NCBI RefSeq assembly: GCF_902806685.2
Contig: NC_048560.1
Location: 7,654,212 to 7,718,211 of the forward strand
DNA length: 64,000 nt
Origin: Maniola hyperantus
Taxonomy: Eukaryota; Arthropoda; Insecta; Lepidoptera; Nymphalidae
Reading direction: 5' to 3'
Under the pieces are notes generated by a model. That model did not search any database. It saw only the letters and a program-made list of their open reading frames with translations, and was not told the DNA's origin. Of the stretch, positions 58,494-64,000 are shown piece after piece. The stretch's first letter is position 1; the number at the start of each line of letters is the position of its first letter. Made by a program: the position numbers and the translations under genes.

Positions 58494-58885
58494 CTAAATA
58501 TATAAAAGGAAAATGTGACTGACTGACTGATCTATCAACGCACAGCTCAAACTACTGGACGGATCGGGCTGAAATATGGCATGCATTTGTCTGGTGGGAG
58601 GCTTCGGCCGTGGCTAGTTACCACCCTACCGGCAAAGCCGTGCCGCCAAGCGATTTAGCGTTCCGGTACGATGCCGTGTAGAAACCAAAGGGGTATGGGT
58701 TTAATAAAAACTGCCACACCCCTTCCAGGTTAGCCCGCTATCATCTTAGGCTGTATCATCACTTACCACCAGGTGAGATTGCAGTCAAGGGTTAACTTGT
58801 ATCTAAATAAAAAAAAAAAAAAAAAATGCAGATAGCTATTATGACGTAAGCATCCGTTAAGAAGCGATTTTTGAAAATTCAACCC
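58494..58885 (+). mobile_element. Hel-A split by an S2 SINE
   Basis: 58494-58585 is TCTAAATATATAAAAGG to ATATGGCATGCA. It resumes at 58826 ATGCAGATAGCTATTATGAC and is lost after TTCAACCCC. Confidence 0.8.
58586..58825 (+). mobile_element. S2 SINE, 5'-truncated, 5-bp target duplication
   Basis: TTTGTCTGGTGGGAGGCTTC to AGGGTTAACTTGTATCTAAA and poly-A. Flanked by ATGCA at 58581-58585 and 58826-58830. The tRNA head is missing. Confidence 0.8.
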
Positions 58886-59113
58886 CAGTATCATTAGAAA
58901 GGCAATAATGCGAAGATGGTTTAGACGAGAGAAAAAATGCGTAGGCACATTATTTTTTAGCGAAGTATCACACGCCGGGTATCGGCTAGTGCGTCATAAT
59001 ACGGTATTGGACTGTAGTGATAAAATTATGTGATTTTCTGTATATCAGTAGTAATTTATGGGGCTAGAATTCATTATTAAAGAGAGTAATTTTTAAATAA
59101 ACATGATTTTTAT
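58886..59113. other. Unassigned DNA
   Basis: TCACACGCCGGGTATCGGCT then AGT at about 58966-58991 looks like a further Helitron 3' end. Confidence 0.4.
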
Positions 59114-59276
59114 TTATGACATGAACGTCACGCTGTACGGAAGGTGATTAATGACATTACAATCCGCAAACGACAATTTTTCAACATAATGTTAAAAATT
59201 TTAAAAAAAAATTGTCGTTTACGCCATGTGTCGTCATTAATCGCTTTTGGTACAGCGTAACGTTAATAAATAATTA
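59114..59276. mobile_element. Palindromic MITE
   Basis: GTCACGCTGTACGGAAGGTG then ATTAATGAC .. AAACGACAATTTTT faces AAAAATTGTCGTTTACGCCA .. TACAGCGTAACGTTAAT. The arms are about 70 bp with mismatches. Confidence 0.75.
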
Positions 59277-59892
59277 TTTTAAAAATTAAAAAATTTAGAC
59301 CCATAAACTGCCGCTACACAAAAAATCACGTCATTTTATTATCTACTAGCTTATGCTCGCGACTTCGTCCGCGTGGACTACAAAATTTCAAAACCCTATT
59401 TCACCCCCTTAGGAGTTGAATTTTCAAAAATCCTTTCTTAGCGGATGCCTACTTCATAATAGCTATCTGCATGCCAAATTTCAGCCCGATCCGTCCAGTA
59501 GTTTGAGCTGTGCGTTGATAAATCAGTCAGTCAGTCAGTCATTCAGTCAGTCAGTCAGTCACCTTTTCCTTTTATATATATAGATTTTAAAAATTAAAAA
59601 ATTTAGACCCATAAACAGCCGCTACACAAAAAATCACGTCATTTTATTATCTACTAGCTTATGCTCGCGACTTCGTCCGCGTGGACTACAAAATTTCAAA
59701 ACCCTATTTCACCCCCTTAGGAGTTTAATTTTCAAAAATCCTTTCTTAGCGGATGCCTACTTCATAATAGCTATCTGCATGCCAAATTTCAGTCCGATCC
59801 GTCCAGTAGTTTGAGCTGTGCGTTGATAGATCAGTCAGTCAGTCATTCAGTCAGTCAGTCAGTCAGTCACCTTTTCCTTTTATATATATAGA
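59277..59892 (-). repeat. 308-bp tandem duplication containing Hel-A
   Basis: Units 59277-59584 and 59585-59892 each carry TTTTAAAAATTAAAAAATTT then AGACCC and a full minus-strand Hel-A (CTAGCTTATGCTCGCGACTT to TATATATATAGA). The junction falls exactly at the Hel-A 5' terminus. A handful of differences only. Confidence 0.85.
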
Positions 59893-59911
59893 CTACAGTC
59901 CAAGACCCAAT

Positions 59912-60941
59912 TATGATTTTCGGTCGGCTCGCTAGTGGCTAGTGGCTAGTGGGTAACCGGCTTCACACGAGTGAGCATTTAAGTTGGGTAATTATTATTC
60001 ACACTAGTTGGGTTTTTGCGTGCCATTGTCTCAGTGGAATAATTAATAGTTTAAGGATTTTCCTCGGGCCGAATAAATTATATTGCTTCGTGGATCCGGG
60101 CGTGTGGTGTAATTATATTGAGATGAGTGCTTTAGTTCTATTCATTAGCAATTTATCCTTTACGTTTGGATATCTTTGAACTTTGAATGTATAAGGTAAA
60201 TTTACTTTGCGTGTGGTTTAGGTTTGATGTCTACGAATATAAGGTGATTTTCCTTTGTGAGCGGTTTATTATAACAAAAGAACTTATTACTTAAATGTTT
60301 TAGAGAGAAGATAAATAAAGCTGGTGAACTTATGTACATAGTAGGTACTAAGCTTAATTATATTTTGACTTATTCATATGTCTATGTACTAAGATTATTT
60401 TCCTAATACACTTTTGATATACTCAATTTAAGTTTGTCCTTTTTAGGGTTCCGTTTTTCCTTTTGAGGTACGGAACCCTAAAAAGGGTAAAATACTAAGG
60501 GTAAATGTTATGATTTTCGGTCGGCTCGCTAGTGGCTAGTGGCTAGTGGGTAACCGGCTTCACACGAGTGAGCATTTAAGTTAGGTAATTATTATTCACA
60601 CTAGTTGGGTTTTTGCGTGCCATTGTCTCAGTGGAATAATTAATAGTTTAAGGATTTTCCTCGGGCCGAATAAATAATTTCGGGCCGTGTGGTGTAATTA
60701 TATTGAGATGAGTGTTTTAGTTCTATTCATTAGCAATTTATCCTTTAGCTTTGGATATCTTTGAACTTTGAATGTATAAGGTAAATTTACTTTGCCTGTG
60801 GTTTAGGTTTGATGTCTATGAAGGTGATTTTCCTTTGTGAGAGGTTTATTATAGCAAAGATAATATATTATGTTTTAAAGAGAAGAGATAAAGCTGGTGA
60901 ACTTATGTACATACCAGTAAGCTTAATTATATTTTGACTTT
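59912..60941 (+). repeat. Duplicated ~450-bp segment (two copies)
   Basis: 59912-60372 and 60509-60941 both run TATGATTTTCGGTCGGCTCG, GAGTGAGCATTTAAGTT, CCTCGGGCCGAATAAAT, and GCTGGTGAACTTATGTACAT. The second has short deletions. Unique-looking sequence otherwise; no gene recognised. Confidence 0.85.
60441..60487 (-). mobile_element. REP 5' terminal hairpin, solitary
   Basis: CTTTTTAGGGTTCCGTTTTT then CCTTTTGAGGTACGGAACCC then TAAAAAG: just the stem-loop of a REP 5' end without body, between the two duplicated segments. Confidence 0.65.
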
Positions 60942-60959
60942 CTATTTTGAATTAGTTCC

Positions 60960-61370
60960 ACATAGTTCGAAGAACTGATAGACGTTGGGGTCCCAAGGTG
61001 CTGGATTGATGACCTCGCAATGGATAGCGAAGCGTTAGTAGACCCCTACTAGGTAGATAGACTGAGTTTGTTGTGGGCTCTTCTCAGACCAGGGCGCGTT
61101 TTTAACCTTCGTAGCTTTAGTTTTAAGTTCGTGCGTCAAAATTATTATCGTACCGTATATCAATAATGCAACAACCGACCTCAAAAAGTGTTATTTATTA
61201 TTATTACCTATTTTGAATTAAACATTTGACTTTGACTTTGATACTAAACGAGTCGCAAGGAAACGCTGGGTAGCGGCGGCGGGGCAAGACCGTGGCGTGT
61301 GGAAGTGTGTATAATACACCTACGAGTATGTCCAGCTGTGGACGTCTATCGGTTGAAGACAGCGACGACA
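60960..61370 (+). mobile_element. RTE-1 3' end interrupted by a LINE tail
   Basis: 60960-61050 is RTE-1 (ACGTTGGGGTCCCAAGGTGC .. ACCCCTACTAGGTAGATAGA). 61051-61242 is another LINE's 3' end (TGTTGTGGGCTCTTCTCAGA, CGTAGCTTTAGTTTTAAGTT, TTTGACTTTGACTTTGAT). 61243-61360 resumes RTE-1 (AACGAGTCGCAAGG .. GTCCAGCTGTGGACGTCTAT). All decayed. Confidence 0.65.
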
Positions 61371-61503
61371 AATTTTCCAAAATACCCCAGTCGGAAAACC
61401 CAAAAATGCCAGAGAATTCGTCAAACAAAGTCCTAAGAAAACATGTTGAACATAGAAGAATTTTCGTAACTACATAAAATGTTCCTACGTAAATGTGGAG
61501 AAG
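61371..61503. other. Short unassigned DNA
   Basis: Nothing recognised. Confidence 0.4.
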
Positions 61504-61600
61504 GTTCTGCTTTTACAGAAATGTTGTTTTATGCAGCAAATGTAAATCGAGCGCCTTTGGATACCTGAACTTGTGTGAACATTGACTTAACTTACATAAT
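61504..61600 (+). repeat. Duplicated ~97-bp segment, copy 1
   Basis: GTTCTGCTTTTACAGAAATG then TTGTTTTATGCAGCAAATG aligns with 62316-62415 (CAGTTTTTGCTTTTACAGAA ..). Confidence 0.65.
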
Positions 61601-61953
61601 AAAACGTTCTGGTCTAATTTCGGCCACAGTAGCTGTTCTGTAGAACAAGTGTTCATCTTTCTGCTTCTTAAAAGTACAAGCATAAATAATTAACACACAA
61701 AAAAAATACACACACACACCAACACACACACACACACACACACGCGCACTCATATTGTCAGATTGTATGAGGAGGGCGATGATCACTGCAACACAGTGTA
61801 AACTTCTGCAGGATCATCCTTCCCAGCTGTTATTGTTTGTGAAATTATGTGTGAAAAATAAAAAAAATAAAAAAAAAATAAAAAAAAAATAAGTTGGCAT
61901 TTGTTCCAAATTCTAATTTGTACAGCAATCAAAGAAATACATATTTCACAACT
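61601..61953. repeat. (CA)n and A-rich simple repeats
   Basis: CA tract at about 61709-61744 and AATAAAAAAAATAA-type run at 61856-61892. The remainder is unassigned. Confidence 0.75.
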
Positions 61954-62140
61954 AGCATAATATGCTCGCGACTTCGTCCGCGTGGACTACACAAATTTCA
62001 AACCCCTATTTCACCCACTTAGGGGTTGAATTTTCAAAAATCCTTTCTTAGCGGATGCCTACGTCATAATGGCTATCTGCATGCCAAATTTCAGCCCGAT
62101 CCATCCAGTAGTTTAAGCTGTGCGTTGATAGATCAGTCAA
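61954..62140 (-). mobile_element. Hel-A, 5' end degraded
   Basis: ACTAGCATAATATGCTCGCG, TTAGCGGATGCCTACGTCAT, and GCTGTGCGTTGATAGATCAG then TCAAACAATCC. Confidence 0.75.
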
Positions 62141-62315
62141 ACAATCCTTTTATTCTATTCAACATTTTGTAATAGTAGATTTTGTTTTTACAATTAGTTA
62201 TTGTTGTTGTTTGATTGCTCTCAATAATTCGAGATCAAAAAAGAATAAGTATACTGTCCTAAGGAAACATACCTACGTTATAATATGAAAGAAATTTTCT
62301 GTGTAAAAGCAGTTT

Positions 62316-62415
62316 TTGCTTTTACAGAAATGTTGTTTTATGCAGGAAATGTAAATCCAGCGCCTTCGGATAGAACGCGAGCATGTTTACCTTCACATTG
62401 ACTTATCTTACATGA
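62316..62415 (+). repeat. Duplicated segment, copy 2
   Basis: See 61504. CAGAAATGTTGTTTTATGCA is identical in both. Confidence 0.65.
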
Positions 62416-62447
62416 TACTGAGAAGCGGTATTCGTTTCAAATAATAT

Positions 62448-62670
62448 CATCATCATCATCATGATCAACCCATTGTCAGGTTTGATATCTCTATAGGTAT
62501 ATAAAGATGAATCGCTGAATGAATCGCCGTCGGTACGCGAGATCGACTCGCACTTGGCCCGTTTTTTATCACAGCTTGTTAAAAATCCTAAACCCTCGCA
62601 AACGAATTCGCGGAGTCATTTAGTAGATGACTAATGAATCATCATCATGATCAACCCATCGCCGGCTCAC

Positions 62671-62673
<3 letters not shown>
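62448..62673 (-). mobile_element. S1 tails, REP end and Helitron scrap
   Basis: 62448-62475 is an S1 tail (CATCATCATCATGATCAACC). 62515-62570 is a REP 3' end on the plus strand (GAGATCGACTCGCACTTGGC). 62580-62625 is a decayed Hel-C end. 62640-62673 is an S1 3' end (CATGATCAACCCATCGCCGG then CTCACTAC), cut by the LINE. Confidence 0.6.
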
Positions 62674-62708
<35 letters not shown>

Positions 62709-64000
62709 GATATAGCGAGCAAGCGAGCAGGCGGGTCACCTGATGTTAAGTGATTACCGCCGCCCATGAACATTTGCAGCACCAGAGGAGCCGCCGATGC
62801 GTTGCCGGCCTTTTAGGAATTTGTTGGTCCGCCCCTTGAATAACCCCATGTTATAATCTAGTGGGAACACCGCCGATGGGAGTTGGTTCCACAGTTTGCA
62901 CGTGCGTGGAAAGAAGGATCTGGCGCAGCGGACGGTCGAAGTGCACCAGACACCCAGATGGTGAGGGTGAAATTCCTTACGGTGGCGCGCGGTGCGGTTG
63001 TAGAAAAAAGAGGGTGGAATGAGGTCAAAAAGCTCTTCAGAGCACTCCCCATTATACAGGCGATAGAACACGCATAGAGAGCTAACGTCTCTGCGGTGCT
63101 CCAGGCTTTCCAACGAGGCGGTTAGTTTGGGATCGTCCACAAGTCGAACAGCCCGCCTTTGGATCCGATCAAATGGAAGGAGTTGGTACTGGGGTGCTCC
63201 AGCCCAAAGGTGGGAGCAGTACTCCATGTGAGGGCGGACTTGCGCCTTATAGAGTAGGAGCCTATGCTCGGGCGCGAAGTACCGCTTTGCTCTGTTGAGC
63301 ACCCCAAGCTTTTTGGAGGCTAATTTGGCCTTGCTTTCCAAATGATCGCGGAATTGAACCTCGCTCGAAATGTGGACTCCAAGGATCCCAATGCTGTTGG
63401 AAGGTGTGAGGGGAGTGCTCTGAAAGAGAAGAGGCAGTGTAAAAGGGGACTTCTTGGCGGAAAACGCGCAAACCTGTGTTTTAGTTGGGTTAAATTGCAC
63501 TAGGTTTTGTGCGCCCCATTCTGACACTTTACCTAGGCAGGTTTCTATGTCAGACACAAGTTTGGCTCTACACTCCTCCAGCACTGCGCGAGAAAGCTGT
63601 GTATGTCCTTTGTACAGGGCATCACCCGTACTGTCATCCGCATAGCAATGGATGTTGTTGTGATGCAACATGTCATTGATATGCAGGATGAACAGTGTGG
63701 GCGATAGCACCGAGCCCTGAGGGACGCCAGCATTGATGGGTTTGAGTTCCGAGCAAAAACCGTCGACAGTGACCTTGATGCTGCGACCGTCAAGGAAACT
63801 GGCGACCCAATTACACAGCTTCACTGGTAGTCCGTAAGATGGTAGTTTCGATAGAAGTGCCCCATGCCAAACCCTATCAAAGGCTTTTGCAATATCAAGA
63901 CTGACCGCCAGAGCCTCTCCCTTGCTGTCAATGGCTTCCGCCCAGCGGTGCGTGAGATAAATAAGAAGATCACCAGCTGATCGGCCGTGGCGAAAACCGT
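62674..64000 (-). mobile_element. Jockey-type LINE, 3' part
   Basis: Minus-strand element whose poly-A is the T31 run at 62674-62704. The short 3' UTR has the complement of GGTAATCACTTAACATCAGG and GACCCGCCTGCTCGC. Coding sequence extends beyond the right edge, so its 5' status is unknown. It inserted into an S1 SINE at CTCACTAC. Confidence 0.85.
62754..64000 (-). CDS. LINE ORF2 reverse transcriptase, C-terminal part
   Basis: At least 414 codons, open to the window edge and partial at its N terminus. It is the enzyme that copies the LINE RNA at the nicked target. Visible RT blocks in order: GRSAGDLLIYLTHRW near the edge, SLDIAKAFDRVWH (first catalytic Asp), GVPQGSVLSPTLF, and YADDS (catalytic Asp pair). 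The connection region follows with VQFNPTKTQVCAF, SIGILGVHISS and YKAQVRPHMEYCSHLWAGAP. It ends ANVHGRR at 62754. The methionine-like start at 63824 is a GTG inside the domain, not a true start. No stop or frameshift in the visible part, so this may be a young copy. The pattern fits lepidopteran Jockey-clade elements from memory. Confidence 0.9.
   Translation of the reverse strand, partial: GFRHGRSAGDLLIYLTHRWAEAIDSKGEALAVSLDIAKAFDRVWHGALLSKLPSYGLPVKLCNWVASFLDGRSIKVTVDGFCSELKPINAGVPQGSVLSPTLFILHINDMLHHNNIHCYADDSTGDALYKGHTQLSRAVLEECRAKLVSDIETCLGKVSEWGAQNLVQFNPTKTQVCAFSAKKSPFTLPLLFQSTPLTPSNSIGILGVHISSEVQFRDHLESKAKLASKKLGVLNRAKRYFAPEHRLLLYKAQVRPHMEYCSHLWAGAPQYQLLPFDRIQRRAVRLVDDPKLTASLESLEHRRDVSSLCVFYRLYNGECSEELFDLIPPSFFYNRTARHRKEFHPHHLGVWCTSTVRCARSFFPRTCKLWNQLPSAVFPLDYNMGLFKGRTNKFLKGRQRIGGSSGAANVHGRR

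Overview
The window looks like a transposon-dense stretch of a lepidopteran (moth or butterfly) nuclear genome. The reasons are its many interspersed repeats of types I associate with Lepidoptera: short Helitron-like elements ending in CTAG, tRNA-derived SINEs, RTE and Jockey-type LINE ends, and palindromic MITEs. Organism and family names come from memory of such repeats, not from a database search. I recognise no complete host protein-coding gene, no rRNA gene and no functional tRNA gene. Most of the window is intergenic or intronic DNA built by repeated, often nested, insertion.

Nicknames used below. Helitron-like: Hel-A (~215-240 bp, starts TCTAAATATATAAAAGG, ends AAGCTAG), Hel-B (~330-540 bp, starts TCTATATATATAAAATTC), Hel-C, Hel-D, Hel-E and Hel-F (other families ending in CTAG). 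SINEs: S1 (tRNA head, then a tail with ATGATG), S2 (tRNA head, poly-A tail, Metulj-like), S3 (tRNA head, box B GGTTCAAACCC). REP: ~440-bp element starting AGGGTTCCGTACC and ending near GCCGGTTTTTT; REP2 is a relative. MITEs: M290 (291 bp), M190, MGC (GC-rich palindrome), MGAG, RF, RH and RI.

Layout. 1-9 kb: MITEs, SINEs and Helitrons in AT-rich DNA. 9-20 kb: a GC-rich inverted-repeat pair around a REP, nested REP/RI, a duplicated segment with CRE-like sites, and a 1.28-kb tandem duplication bounded by three REPs. 20-26 kb: a long Helitron, a probable piggyBac-like 5' fragment, and a ten-copy 112-bp G-rich minisatellite. 26-38 kb: dense SINE, RTE and Helitron nesting. 39-41 kb: a THAP zinc-finger exon and a separate C-terminal exon with a long-TIR MITE between them. 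41-46 kb: Helitrons, M290 and a duplicated 235-bp segment.

46.6-55.7 kb: a 9,107-bp Ty3/gypsy-type LTR retrotransposon, the main object here. It has two 1,332-bp LTRs with one difference found by eye, a 4-bp target duplication, a tRNA-Lys-type primer site, a polypurine tract, gag with zinc knuckles, and pol with protease, RT, RNase H and integrase. Gag and pol are linked by a classic -1 slippery heptamer at the gag stop. Pol is broken once, inside RT, by a one-base change in a T run. No env frame is seen.

55.7-62.6 kb: more Helitrons, SINEs, tandem duplications and LINE ends. 62.7-64 kb: the 3' part of a Jockey-type LINE on the minus strand, inserted in an S1 SINE and running off the window.
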